64,000 nt of DNA from Chroogloeocystis siderophila 5.2 s.c.1 (GTDB lineage: Bacteria > Cyanobacteriota > Cyanobacteriia > Cyanobacteriales > Chroococcidiopsidaceae), in contig NZ_MRCC01000004.1 in NCBI RefSeq assembly GCF_001904655.1, forward strand, positions 1 through 64,000, written 5' to 3'. A model generated the notes under the pieces. It was not told the origin of the DNA and did no database searches. It worked only from the letters and a program-made list of their open reading frames with translations. Position 1 is the stretch's first letter. Each line of letters begins with the position of its first letter. Shown piece after piece: positions 1 to 8,315 of this stretch. The translations under genes and the position numbers were made by a program.

Positions 1-60
1 TCTTACGTATTTAGAACTACCATCTACTCTCTATCCTTACTTATTCAGGACTACCCTGTC

Positions 61-125
61 ACAATATCACATTACATAGATATTGTACAAAATCATTATC
101 TATATTACTATGGTATTGTACAAAA
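61..125 (+). promoter_or_regulatory. Paired TTGTACAA operators upstream of the first gene
   Basis: The 12-mer TATTGTACAAAA occurs at 81-92 and again at 114-125, each containing the perfect palindrome TTGTACAA (83-90 and 116-123). The copies are 33 bp apart, about three helical turns. An 8-bp inverted repeat ACAATATC/GATATTGT (61-68/79-86) overlaps the first copy. The second copy ends 15 bp before the start codon at 140. This is the arrangement expected of an autoregulated repressor or phage-type switch. The sites are seen directly; their role is inferred. Confidence 0.45.
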
Positions 126-139
126 CCTATAAGTAATCT

Positions 140-430
140 ATGTCTATGTCTGGTCGTGGTGGATCGCGTGAAGGGTCAGGTAGACCATCTCCTTGGAATA
201 ACAAAAAGACTGTTGCTATCCGAGTACCTGAATGTTTTGCCCAAGAGTTACTAAACTATGCAAGACGTTTGGATCGGGGTGAGAATACTAGCAATATGGA
301 TAACGTACATAATCAGAAAGTCCTAGCTATGCTCAAGGAGACACTTAATTACCCAACTAATAGTTTTGGTAAAGGAAAAGCTATTATCAAGGAAGCAGTA
401 TCAATTATGGAAAACGTACAGAATCAATAA
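140..430 (+). CDS. Small hypothetical protein, possible ribbon-helix-helix type DNA-binding protein of a mobile element
   Basis: This 96-residue protein opens with a Gly/Ser/Arg-rich stretch (GRGGSREGSGRP) typical of small plasmid- or element-borne proteins. A strand-like segment KTVAIRVPECFAQEL follows, then an amphipathic helix, a pattern compatible with a ribbon-helix-helix DNA-binding fold. Two Met codons (140 and 146) could serve as start; neither has an obvious Shine-Dalgarno sequence. The paired TTGTACAA palindromes immediately upstream suggest autoregulation. The VapE-type fragment and tRNA-Glu on its right imply it belongs to an integrated element. I do not recognise a characterised family, and the fold assignment is inference. 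Confidence 0.55.
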   Translation: MSMSGRGGSREGSGRPSPWNNKKTVAIRVPECFAQELLNYARRLDRGENTSNMDNVHNQKVLAMLKETLNYPTNSFGKGKAIIKEAVSIMENVQNQ

Positions 431-441
431 CTAAATTTGAT

Positions 442-460
442 GAGTATTTCCCCGATACTC
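442..460. terminator. Hairpin after the first gene
   Basis: GAGTAT (442-447) and ATACTC (455-460) form a 6-bp stem with a 7-nt loop 12 bp after the stop codon. There is no U-run directly after the stem, so termination activity is uncertain. Confidence 0.3.
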
Positions 461-568
461 TATGGTGTCGCCATAAAAGTTTTAGCTTTAGGTACAGTTC
501 GCGTAAAAGGTTTTAAGGTACGGGGAGCGGTATCCTTACCACAGTTAAATTACAAAAGCGTTTAATGC

Positions 569-586
569 ACGGGTAGTAGTACCCGT
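569..586. terminator. Hairpin between two convergent genes
   Basis: ACGGGTA and TACCCGT form a perfect 7-bp stem around a GTAG loop, 20 bp beyond the stop of the minus-strand VapE fragment. It sits between convergent genes and may terminate either of them. No long U-tract follows on either strand. Confidence 0.35.
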
Positions 587-605
587 ACTCATGCTGAACT
601 GCAAA

Positions 606-1685
606 TTAAATGCGATCGCGTTCAGTACGCAGTAGTTTAAGGTCAACCTCCTGCTGCACTGGAATTACCCAAAAGCGTCGGTTGCCTGTTGAATCACCTA
701 AGAATTCATCTTGATTAGTTGTGCCGACAATAATAGAAGGACGGTCAAATGCTTGTACTGAGCGACCATAGGATGGACGAATATAATCTCTTGCGCAAGT
801 CAAGAAAGCTTTAACGCTAGCAAGGTCACGGCGCTTGAATACCGATTCCAGTTCTGCCCATTCAATAAACCAAGTAACGTGCAACTTGAGCCGTTCATCT
901 TTGTCACTGATGTGACCGAGTGAATCGTCAAACCAATCTTCACCTGCTAGGACTTTGAAAAATGAAGACTTACCAACTCCCTGCTTACCTTGCAGGATTA
1001 ACGCCGTGTCCATCTTGCATCCTGGTTGCATAGCCCTGGCTGCTGCTACAACTAAAATCTTTTGTAAATAGGTGTCGTAGATAGGGTTATCCGTGCCGAA
1101 GTAGCGAGATGCAATCGTTTTGAGAATGTCGCCGTTTCCCCCGTGTTGGTTATAAACGCGAGTCAGATATTCCACTACGGGACTGTAAGCACGCTGCTCG
1201 GCTAGTTCAGTCACAATATCAAGCGCGTTACTTCTGGGAATTTGGAGGTTAAAATCATTCGCCAACTTGAGATGAATTCGGTCGGGGTTGATTGGCTCCT
1301 CATCTAACTCAATTTGCTTCCTCAGCGTGTTGAGTCGCAGCCGATGTCCTAGCACTGCCTGCACTTCTTGGAACTGACGCGCTAGTTTACAGACTTTATC
1401 CTCATCATTGGTGCTGTGTGCTAACTCGTCAGGTTGCGCTATGAGTTTCTCTAGCTCTTGGCGCTTGTCACCGATCGCCCCCAAAATCTCCTCACGGGTA
1501 GCACCGTCATCAGTTACCCAGTCCGTAATGTCTAACCCGCCCTTATTGGGTACTCGTTGCCACAGTGGGGAATTGGGGAGAACATAAAGCCATTTAGCAT
1601 CAGGAAAGTCAAGCGCTATATCCTCACAATGCTTTAGCCCTGCCTTATCTCGGTCAGGACACAGAACCACGTTCGCGCCTGCCAA
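606..1685 (-). pseudogene. VapE-type (virulence-associated E) primase-helicase, truncated at both ends
   Basis: The fragment begins inside a Toprim-like domain (AGANVVLCPDRDKAG), then carries the VapE P-loop ATPase region. Residues about 230-240 give a Walker A motif (LQGKQGVGKSSF), and DERLKLHVTWFIEWAEL and STGNRRFWVIPV follow. Full-length proteins of this type are phage, satellite or plasmid primase-helicases of about 700-900 residues. Here the reading frame is open only back to a stop near 1713 and the apparent start is a TTG within the Toprim part. At the other end the frame stops shortly after RRFWVIPV, where family members usually continue for 80-100 residues. The piece ends about 40 bp from tRNA-Glu. 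I read it as a decayed remnant of an element integrated at that tRNA. Confidence 0.75.
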
Positions 1686-1751
1686 GTCCTCAAGATAATT
1701 AGGAAGGCATTGTCAGCCTTCCTTGAACTAATCCAAAACGTATTGTTTTTA

Positions 1752-1824
1752 TACCCCCAGGGGAATTCGAATCCCCGTCGCCTCCGTGAAAGGGAGGTGT
1801 CCTAGGCCTCTAGACGATGGGGGC
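1752..1824 (-). tRNA. tRNA-Glu (UUC anticodon)
   Basis: On the minus strand the 73-nt sequence starts GCCCCCATCGTC and ends CCTGGGGGTA. It has a 7-bp acceptor stem closed by a G-U pair, a D-arm with TCTAGAGGCC, an anticodon loop CTTTCAC (anticodon TTC), and a T-arm with GGGATTCGAATTCCC. CCA is not encoded. In cyanobacteria this tRNA serves both translation and the C5 route to haem and chlorophyll through glutamyl-tRNA reductase. Its 3' end faces the VapE fragment, the usual geometry for an integration site. Confidence 0.97.
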
Positions 1825-1898
1825 GTCTGATTTGCACTTTTATTAGAATAGCTACTTCTCCTCAGTTTTGTCAACACCCTAACAAAAAAAATCTGACT

Positions 1899-2177
1899 TT
1901 AGGCTAAATCTAATGAATTCCGCAACCGCATCAGTTGACGGCGCATTTGAGGCGAGGCTTCTAGCTCAGAAATCTCCTGTGCGTCTACGTGTGCGTGCAA
2001 GGGTTCCATATACTCGTCAGCCCCGTTAGCAAACGCCTCGATCAGCAACTCTAGTAAGTCATCGCGATTGCGTAAAGCACATTTCTCTTCAATGAGTCGA
2101 AACTTAAGTTGAATGTTACACTCATAAACGCTGACTTCGGCTTTGTTTGATTGGGGTGGGATTGCGTCAGATTTCAT
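1899..2177 (-). CDS. Conserved hypothetical protein, 92 aa
   Basis: A short soluble protein without a recognisable enzymatic motif. The C-terminal half is strongly helical and charged (ELEASPQMRRQLMRLRNSLD), and the middle has the acidic segment EAFANGADEYMEP. No signal peptide or membrane segment is visible. It is transcribed in the same direction as tRNA-Glu and ends about 75 bp upstream of it. I do not recognise the family and cannot assign a function. The normal cyanobacterial codon use and clean start support it being a real gene. Confidence 0.5.
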   Translation of the reverse strand: MKSDAIPPQSNKAEVSVYECNIQLKFRLIEEKCALRNRDDLLELLIEAFANGADEYMEPLHAHVDAQEISELEASPQMRRQLMRLRNSLDLA

Positions 2178-2733
2178 ATCTTTAAATATTTTGATTTTTT
2201 GTAGTAATTAAGTAGATAAGGGTTAATTGGTCTTAAGCTAATTTTTTAAAACGTTTGTTTTTCAATCTGAACCAGAGCATTTAATTTATCTCAATTTAAC
2301 TTTTCTTTACACTATGGACAAATCCTTGAGAGTAGGAGCAATGTAGTCAATCACTATTATTGAGCCTTTAAGCTGAAATACAATAAAGTTTCTGTAAGGA
2401 GTTTGTGAGACTTTTCTAAGTCTTTTCTTTTATGGATGACGGTTCGCGATGATTATAAGTTTCAGTTGAGATACAAGTACTGATATCTTACTGGTATTGA
2501 TTGACACACAAAAATATAAAAAGAGTTAATTTTAGGATCGCAGCCTGCAAATGAAACATTGACTCGCAAGTTAACTTTAAAAGAACAACTTAAACTAAAA
2601 ATGTATAATGTTAAAAATTTGCTAATCAAAACGTTATTAGATAGCACGGAAATACTTGTGCTTATTTTTACTATGCTGCGGTTAAGCACTTCAAAACAAG
2701 TGTAAAATCGTCCAAAGTTGGAGGAGCCTACTA
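2178..2733. other. Intergenic region upstream of leuD
   Basis: About 555 bp of AT-rich sequence between two divergent genes. It must hold the promoters of both neighbours. A TTGACA occurs near 2500 but no convincing -10 lies at the right distance. A 75-codon frame on the minus strand here is low-complexity and I do not support it. Confidence 0.4.
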
Positions 2734-3276
2734 ATGAATAAAGTAATTCAAGGTAAAATTTTTGTTGTAGATGATAACATCGACACCGACCAGATTATTC
2801 CTGCGGAGTATTTGACGCTAGTCCCTTCAAAGCCTGATGAGTACGAGAAGCTAGGAAGCTATGCTTTAGTAGGATTACCGGATAGGTATGGTAAATTTAT
2901 TGCTCCAGGACAGATGAAAACAACCTATCCAATCATTGTGGCGGGAGAAAACTTTGGTTGTGGATCTTCGCGCGAACACGCGCCGATCGCTTTAGGCGCA
3001 TCAGGAGTAGAAGCGGTTGTCGCTCAGTCTTATGCACGGATCTTTTTCCGTAACTGCGCTGCGACAGGCGAACTTTATCCGTGGGAATCCGTGGAACGCT
3101 TATGCGATGAGTTTCAAACAGGACAAGAGGTAACGATTGATTTTGACCGAAACCAGATTGTGAATCATTCTTTGAATAAAGTTTATGCGCTCAAACCTTT
3201 AGGTGAGGTAGGACCTGTGATTGACGCTGGCGGGATTTTCGCGTATGCGCGTCAAACGGGGATGATTTCGCGTTAA
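2734..3276 (+). CDS. leuD: 3-isopropylmalate dehydratase small subunit
   Basis: The small swivelling subunit of isopropylmalate isomerase, which interconverts 2- and 3-isopropylmalate in leucine synthesis as a complex with the 4Fe-4S large subunit LeuC. At 180 residues it has normal family length. Diagnostic motifs are DDNIDTDQIIPAEYL near the N-terminus and GENFGCGSSREHAPIAL at about 70-86, followed by the YARIFFRNCAATGELYP segment. A strong Shine-Dalgarno GGAGGAG lies 7 nt before the ATG. LeuC is not adjacent, so the subunits are encoded apart, which is common in cyanobacteria. The assignment is from family motifs and is secure. Confidence 0.95.
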   Translation: MNKVIQGKIFVVDDNIDTDQIIPAEYLTLVPSKPDEYEKLGSYALVGLPDRYGKFIAPGQMKTTYPIIVAGENFGCGSSREHAPIALGASGVEAVVAQSYARIFFRNCAATGELYPWESVERLCDEFQTGQEVTIDFDRNQIVNHSLNKVYALKPLGEVGPVIDAGGIFAYARQTGMISR

Positions 3277-3394
3277 GCGATCGCATAAGGGCGCTGCACG
3301 TAGCGCAAGCACATCTTTATGGCAAAACTGATAACTGATGCAGATTAAGTCTAGAATAAGTTCAGTGTGATTTTTTCTGTTCAGTCATCCACCT

Positions 3395-3754
3395 ATGGAA
3401 GATCAGCTTCTTAAGTCCACAACTCGCCATATACGCATCTTTTCTGCTGAAGTTGATAAAGATGGTGAGTTAGTTCCTAGCAACCAAGTCTTGACGCTGG
3501 ATGTAGACCCAGACAACGAATTCAACTGGAATGAAGATGCTCTCCAGCAGGTGTATCGCAAGTTTGATGAATTGGTAGAGTCTTATACTGGTGCAGATTT
3601 AACGGATTACAATCTTCGCCGGATTGGGTCAGATTTAGAGCATTTTGTTCGTCATCTCTTACAAACTGGTCAAATCGGTTACAACCTGCGCGGACGCGTC
3701 GTTAACTACAGTATGGGTATTCCTCAAGTTGCAACTGAAGAAAGTAAAAATTAG
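3395..3754 (+). CDS. ndhM: NAD(P)H-quinone oxidoreductase subunit M
   Basis: A peripheral subunit of the cyanobacterial NDH-1 complex at the thylakoid membrane. That complex takes part in respiration, cyclic electron flow around photosystem I and CO2 uptake; NdhM is specific to oxygenic phototrophs and lies in the hydrophilic arm. The 119-residue protein shows the family core [20 protein letters not shown], then [20 protein letters not shown] and [15 protein letters not shown]. The N-terminal [16 protein letters not shown] strand is also typical. It stands alone and is followed by a strong hairpin terminator. Confidence 0.96.
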   Translation: MEDQLLKSTTRHIRIFSAEVDKDGELVPSNQVLTLDVDPDNEFNWNEDALQQVYRKFDELVESYTGADLTDYNLRRIGSDLEHFVRHLLQTGQIGYNLRGRVVNYSMGIPQVATEESKN

Positions 3755-3800
3755 TTCTCAATAACTGCATCTCAATGGCAAAATAACGAAATAAAATTAA

Positions 3801-3830
3801 TATCCAGGGAGAGCATTGACTCCCTGGATA
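3801..3830. terminator. Rho-independent type terminator after ndhM
   Basis: TATCCAGGGAG (3801-3811) and CTCCCTGGATA (3820-3830) form a perfect 11-bp stem with an 8-nt loop, followed by the T-containing run ATTTC. It lies 46 bp after the ndhM stop and 55 bp beyond the stop of the convergent gene at 3886, so it may serve both. Confidence 0.8.
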
Positions 3831-3885
3831 ATTTCAATATGACCGTTTTGGTACATCTAGTTTTTGTACTAATACAAACTAACGG

Positions 3886-4158
3886 CTACCACCACTTACG
3901 TTCACCGTCTTCGTCAACGCGTGCCTGTCTAATGACATCTGAGATTTCTTCTGCATCTTTAACATGATGTAATGCTTTTTCCTCTCCATCTGGCTCGTCT
4001 ACGACAAAATAAGCAGGAACTTGGATGTGATCGCCAGTAATATCAGGAGAATCTACCGCAAGTTGCTGAGCTTTTTCTTCAACTGATTCAGGTTTATCGG
4101 AAATAACATCGCCAGGATTCACTGCGCGATGAGTATCTTTTTCTTGTTCGCTTGCCAT
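3886..4158 (-). CDS. Acidic hypothetical protein, 90 aa
   Basis: A small, strongly acidic, probably unstructured N-terminal region (EKDTHRAVNPGDVISDKPE) is followed by a more ordered C-terminal half ending DEDGERKWW. There is no signal peptide, membrane segment or cysteine. Acidic hydrophilic proteins of this kind occur in cyanobacteria, sometimes linked to stress, but I do not recognise this family. The gene is convergent with ndhM and shares the terminator between them. Function unknown. Confidence 0.5.
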   Translation of the reverse strand: MASEQEKDTHRAVNPGDVISDKPESVEEKAQQLAVDSPDITGDHIQVPAYFVVDEPDGEEKALHHVKDAEEISDVIRQARVDEDGERKWW

Positions 4159-4434
4159 AAATTTGGATGGTAATTTTACAATTATCTAATTTCTACAGGT
4201 TAAAGAACAATATGCGCGATCGCATCTTTCCAACGGCGTAATTTGATATTTGTCAGAAGCATAGCATTTCAGCTAATTGTAAATGGTTATTTGATAAATA
4301 ATGCTGAGGCTAGTCATTAATAACGAATAATTTTGAGTTATAGCACTCAATCACAAAGTTAATTTTGTAATGATTGTTATTGCATAGTAATCTACAAATT
4401 ATTTACTATATAAATTGCAGAACGCCAACGATTT

Positions 4435-4527
4435 ATGAAAAAAAGAATACCCACAACTGTTATCAAATTATTTTTTGAAACAAGTCTCTCCTTGACACTC
4501 AAAGCTGTGATTGCCCAGTCCTGCTAA
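4435..4527 (+). pseudogene. Possible remnant of a secreted-protein gene, 30 codons
   Basis: The frame encodes a basic N-terminus (MKKRIP), a hydrophobic middle and VIAQSC before the stop, resembling a signal peptide cut short. No Shine-Dalgarno is seen. It may equally be chance; listed because the region lacks other genes. Confidence 0.15.
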
Positions 4528-4731
4528 GGAGCATATATAACTCACGAATTATTCAACACTGCGCTATAATAACGGTTAAATATAGCACTTTTGAATTTGG
4601 TGGTAAGCGCTTCAAGTTTTTATTGAAATAAATATTTACTTTAAAAAAATAGACAACTATTCGATTAATAGATATATTGTTGAAAAAATAATGAGCTTGG
4701 ATATTAACTGATTAGCTGAAGGAAGGGAACC

Positions 4732-4815
4732 ATGACGGGTAAAAATAAATCTCTTTTTAATGAAGAAGATATTTCAACTTCTGTTGATGTAAAGAAACCA
4801 TCATTAAAATTATAA
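4732..4815 (+). CDS. Possible 27-residue peptide
   Basis: The ATG is preceded by a good Shine-Dalgarno (GGAAGGGAACC directly before it) and the frame encodes a polar peptide starting MTGKNKSLFNEED and ending KKPSLKL. There is no cysteine or hydrophobic segment. The strong ribosome-binding site in otherwise empty DNA suggests real translation or the N-terminal remnant of a larger gene. I do not recognise it. Confidence 0.25.
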   Translation: MTGKNKSLFNEEDISTSVDVKKPSLKL

Positions 4816-5040
4816 TCGAGTGCAAGTAGAGAAGTGGCAGCATTGCCCCAGGCGAACCCTATCATAAAATTAGACAGTTTGTATCAGAGCAGAGAAAATC
4901 AATTTTATGAAACGCGTCTTTACAGCGGAGGAAACGAGGAAACGTTTTGCACAAAGCTCTCAATGTGGCAATTTAGAAGCTAATCAGTTCGTACGACCAC
5001 GGCTGTACAAAATCCTCAATGGCTGATCGGTGCGAAAACT

Positions 5041-7365
5041 ATGCAGAACGAAGCAGCAATGCTCCAATGTCCAAACGAATACTGCAAAGCTGTCAATGAT
5101 GAACGCGACAAATATTGCCAGCAATGCGGTACGTTTCTGCCAAAGCGCTACCTGTGGGCAGTAGGATCGGATATTGAAAAATACCAAATTGGAGAAGTTA
5201 TCGCGCAACGGTATCTACTCATAAGTGAACGCGTCTTTCTTGACACAAAGCCAGGTTTACCACCCGAAGCACAAGCGTGTGAAATTACGGCAACCACAAA
5301 ACCATATTTAAGATTAATTCCTTACCGTCTCCAAGTTCCGCAAGTTTATGGATTTTTGCCAGGACGCGCTGATTGCGATGTTTTATTATTAGAGGCACCA
5401 ATTTATGCGGAAGGAACGCCGCTGGCGGGACAGTTATTGCCAGCACTAGCTGAAGCGTGGCAAGATGCAACGTCATTGCGACAGTTGAATTGGCTATGGC
5501 AAATTGCCCAATTGTGGCAACCACTGAGTAGTGAAGGAGCCGCGTCGAGTTTACTCGATTTACAGCTATTGCGCGTCGAAGGTTCCTTAGTGCGGTTATT
5601 ACAGTTGCGATCGCAACAACCACAACCGACAATTGCTGAATTAGGACGGTTATGGCTAGAGTTAATCGATCAAGCACAACCCAGTATTGCGGAATTTCTC
5701 GCACAGTTGTGCCATTCGATGATCGAAGGCAATCTCAATGCAGATTCTTTGACGACCGCATTAGATCGAGGTCTTACGGAACTTGGGCGATCGCAAGTAC
5801 GAAAACTAGTCATCAGTACACTCACAGACACAGGGCCAACGCGACAACGCAATGAAGATGCGTGCTATCCTCCGAGTGGGACTACCACAACAACATCAGC
5901 ACCCGCAGTAGCGATTGTTTGTGATGGAATTGGCGGTCATGAAGGAGGTAGTGTTGCTTCGCAACTTGCAATCGATACACTACAACAAGTCAAGCAACTG
6001 CCTTTAGAGGATATCCATTTAGACGCGATGACACTCACGCGCGAGTTAGAGCGCTTCGTCCGCATCGCGAATGATCGCATCAACCAACGCAACGACAACG
6101 AACAGCGCTTTGGTCGTCAACGCATGGGTACGACTCTGGTTATGGCAGTAGAGCGCGCGCATGAAATGTATATTACGCACGTAGGCGATAGTCGCGCTTA
6201 TTGGATTACCCGTACAGGCTGCCATCAATTGACATTAGACGATGATGTTGCTTCGCGCGAGGTTCGCTTAGGCTATTCGCTGTATCGTAATGCGTTAGAA
6301 CAAGCCTCGTCTGGTTCACTCGTACAAGCACTTGGAACGAGTTCCTCAGCAGCGTTGCACCCTACTGTGCAGCGGTTTGTGCTTGATGAAGATTGCATTT
6401 TTCTTCTTTGTTCGGATGGCTTAAGCGACTACGATCGCGTAGAAGAATATTGGGATACGGTGCTTTTACCTGCGGTGAATGGCAGTCTTAAGGAAGCTGA
6501 CGCCGTTACCCGATTAGTCGAAATGAGCAACTCTCAAAACGGACACGACAACGTTACGGTTGCACTTGTACGCTGTACAGTTAAATATTCCGAGCCAACA
6601 AACCCACTAAGTATCGCTTTACTCAAAGAACCTCAGTTCGATGATCGCCAGAATACAGCGATCGCATCACAACACGATTTAATCAAACAAGATCGCGCTG
6701 ATACCTCAACTCGTAAAACGGTTTTGCTGCCAACGCAACGTCCGAAATCGCGTCTTTTGCTACCCATTTTGCTAGGAACGTTGCTCTTAAGCTTGGGTGG
6801 GGGATTGCTTGCTTATTTTTTACCACAATTCCATCGCAGACAGCCGCTGAATAATCCGACAACCTTGCCATCGCCACTCGCATCACCAACCGCAACACCA
6901 ACGCCGCTATCCGTTGGCACTTTGGTTCAAATCAATCGCCAAATTAATCTTGAGCAAAACCCGAATGCGATCGCAACGAATGTCGCTTCACAATCTCAAC
7001 TTGCACAAGTTCCGATGCATGGCATCTTGAAAGTAACCGGTAAAAAGGAAAATCTTCAGCAGGGCGACTTATTGAGACTCAAATTTCTTTGTGTGATTAA
7101 TCCTTCAGAAAACTTCAATACAACCGCGAGCAATCTGCAACTACCGCAAAATGCAACTGCACAACTTCTACAACTAGGACAAGAAGGCTGGATTGAGCAA
7201 GCAACCTTATTACCAAATATTGAAAAAACGCTAGGACAGACAAAAAGCAACTCTTGTCCAATTGCAAACCAATCACTACCAACTTCAGAATCTCCGTTGA
7301 ACAGACCTCTCACGTTACGTAATGCTGGAAGAAAAAATGAGGAAAAACGGTCGCTAAGCTTTTAG
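5041..7365 (+). CDS. PP2C-type protein phosphatase with N-terminal zinc ribbon and C-terminal membrane anchor
   Basis: Probably a metal-dependent Ser/Thr phosphatase. Residues 9-32 hold two CX4C/CX2C-type cysteine pairs (CPNEYC, CQQC), a zinc ribbon. A middle region of about 200 residues lacks obvious catalytic motifs and may be a kinase-like relic. The PP2C domain (about 255-510) has GPTRQRNEDACYP, the metal-binding VCDGIGGHEGGSVAS, THVGDSRAYW, LLCSDGLSDY and NGHDNVTVALV, so all metal-ligand aspartates are present. A membrane helix lies near 575-597 (LLLPILLGTLLLSLGGG), followed by a Pro/Thr linker and a C-terminal domain of unknown type. The start may be the Met at 5059, because ribbon proteins of this type begin near MLQCPN. 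A Ser/Thr kinase of similar tethered design lies at 14-15.7 kb. Confidence 0.88.
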   Translation: MQNEAAMLQCPNEYCKAVNDERDKYCQQCGTFLPKRYLWAVGSDIEKYQIGEVIAQRYLLISERVFLDTKPGLPPEAQACEITATTKPYLRLIPYRLQVPQVYGFLPGRADCDVLLLEAPIYAEGTPLAGQLLPALAEAWQDATSLRQLNWLWQIAQLWQPLSSEGAASSLLDLQLLRVEGSLVRLLQLRSQQPQPTIAELGRLWLELIDQAQPSIAEFLAQLCHSMIEGNLNADSLTTALDRGLTELGRSQVRKLVISTLTDTGPTRQRNEDACYPPSGTTTTTSAPAVAIVCDGIGGHEGGSVASQLAIDTLQQVKQLPLEDIHLDAMTLTRELERFVRIANDRINQRNDNEQRFGRQRMGTTLVMAVERAHEMYITHVGDSRAYWITRTGCHQLTLDDDVASREVRLGYSLYRNALEQASSGSLVQALGTSSSAALHPTVQRFVLDEDCIFLLCSDGLSDYDRVEEYWDTVLLPAVNGSLKEADAVTRLVEMSNSQNGHDNVTVALVRCTVKYSEPTNPLSIALLKEPQFDDRQNTAIASQHDLIKQDRADTSTRKTVLLPTQRPKSRLLLPILLGTLLLSLGGGLLAYFLPQFHRRQPLNNPTTLPSPLASPTATPTPLSVGTLVQINRQINLEQNPNAIATNVASQSQLAQVPMHGILKVTGKKENLQQGDLLRLKFLCVINPSENFNTTASNLQLPQNATAQLLQLGQEGWIEQATLLPNIEKTLGQTKSNSCPIANQSLPTSESPLNRPLTLRNAGRKNEEKRSLSF

Positions 7366-7642
7366 CTTTTCGTATTTCTTACGAGAAAATTCTCATTTTG
7401 TTATGCTATTTTTATCTACCGAACGCTGGTAAAACATCCCTCATCAGGAAGTACCTTTAGTAGTAAGAATACAGTTAAAGTTTGAGAGTTGCCAAAGCTT
7501 TCTTTTGAGTTTACGCTCGAAGCGCAAAAATTTATGAATTACAAGCGCTAGCATGATTTTTTGAGTTACGGAAATAGCTGTAAAGCAAGTGTAGCTACTC
7601 ATACCAGCATTTTTCTGTCAACGTAATTTCAGGAGTTTTACC

Positions 7643-8299
7643 ATGGCACAAGAATTCAATCCAGCGCAAGACGGTAGCAAATCGCCTCCTTCGCCAGCGC
7701 AATTGGACTTGTTAGCAGCTCTTTTGTCATCAGAAAATACTATCTATCCGTGGAATCCTGCCGATCCAGAAACAGAAATTTATTTTGAAGAACAAGATGC
7801 GCTTGTATCCGAAGTATCATCAGCCGAATTTCAAGCGCGATCGCAACACTTTTTCTCAAAATTAACAGAACTTTGGTTTACGGTAACGCCAAGTAAGAAA
7901 AACTCGGCTTCGGATATTGATTGTCTTCTAGATTGGCAACATGACTTTGCAAGTTACGTACCTCATGCTTGGCTGGAAGCGATCGCCGATCGAGCAAAAC
8001 AAGTTTTCCCCGCGCCAAATTCACTGACAGAAAAATTAGTACTATGCGTTCGTGGTTTACTCCCAAATTTCGTAGAAGCAGATTTGCTGGTTTTAGCGCG
8101 CCCTTTTGCACAAACGCTATGTAGTGTTAAGCAAGAATCGCAAGCAGTAATCAGTCATCTACATCACCATGCTTGGGATGATTTATCAGAAATCGAACAA
8201 GCCAAGGCGAGTTTGGTTATCGCATGTTACGTTTTAGCCCAAATCACAGTCACAGAAACTCCTCACTACAACGGGCATAAACCCAATGAAATGATTTAA
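7643..8299 (+). CDS. Conserved hypothetical protein, 218 aa
   Basis: A soluble, mostly helical protein with several conserved-looking Trp residues (YPWNPADPE, DCLLDWQHDF, VPHAWLEAIADRAKQVF) and no catalytic signature that I recognise. No signal peptide or transmembrane segment is visible. A Shine-Dalgarno-like AGGAG lies just upstream of the ATG. It sits 277 bp after the phosphatase gene in the same orientation and is convergent with the FHA-PrsW gene, whose stop is 16 bp away. It may belong functionally with the phosphatase, but that is only positional. Function unknown. Confidence 0.6.
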   Translation: MAQEFNPAQDGSKSPPSPAQLDLLAALLSSENTIYPWNPADPETEIYFEEQDALVSEVSSAEFQARSQHFFSKLTELWFTVTPSKKNSASDIDCLLDWQHDFASYVPHAWLEAIADRAKQVFPAPNSLTEKLVLCVRGLLPNFVEADLLVLARPFAQTLCSVKQESQAVISHLHHHAWDDLSEIEQAKASLVIACYVLAQITVTETPHYNGHKPNEMI

Positions 8300-8315
8300 A
8301 TCTTCGCTTCACATT

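Larger units (their letters stand above)
4159..5040. other. Long AT-rich intergenic region with small reading frames
   Basis: Almost 900 bp without a conventional gene. It contains two short plus-strand frames (4435-4527 and 4732-4815, listed separately) and a third near 4906 of about 39 codons. I see no RNA gene or transposon end. The stretch reads like decayed coding sequence plus the promoter of the phosphatase gene that follows. Confidence 0.4.

Noticed and set aside
2462-2689. 75-codon minus-strand frame upstream of leuD
   Set aside because: Low-complexity hydrophobic/Ser-rich translation, no ribosome-binding site, in the likely promoter region of leuD.
5285-5704. 139-codon frame antisense to the PP2C gene
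   Set aside because: Lies wholly within a well-supported gene on the other strand and has no family-like motifs.
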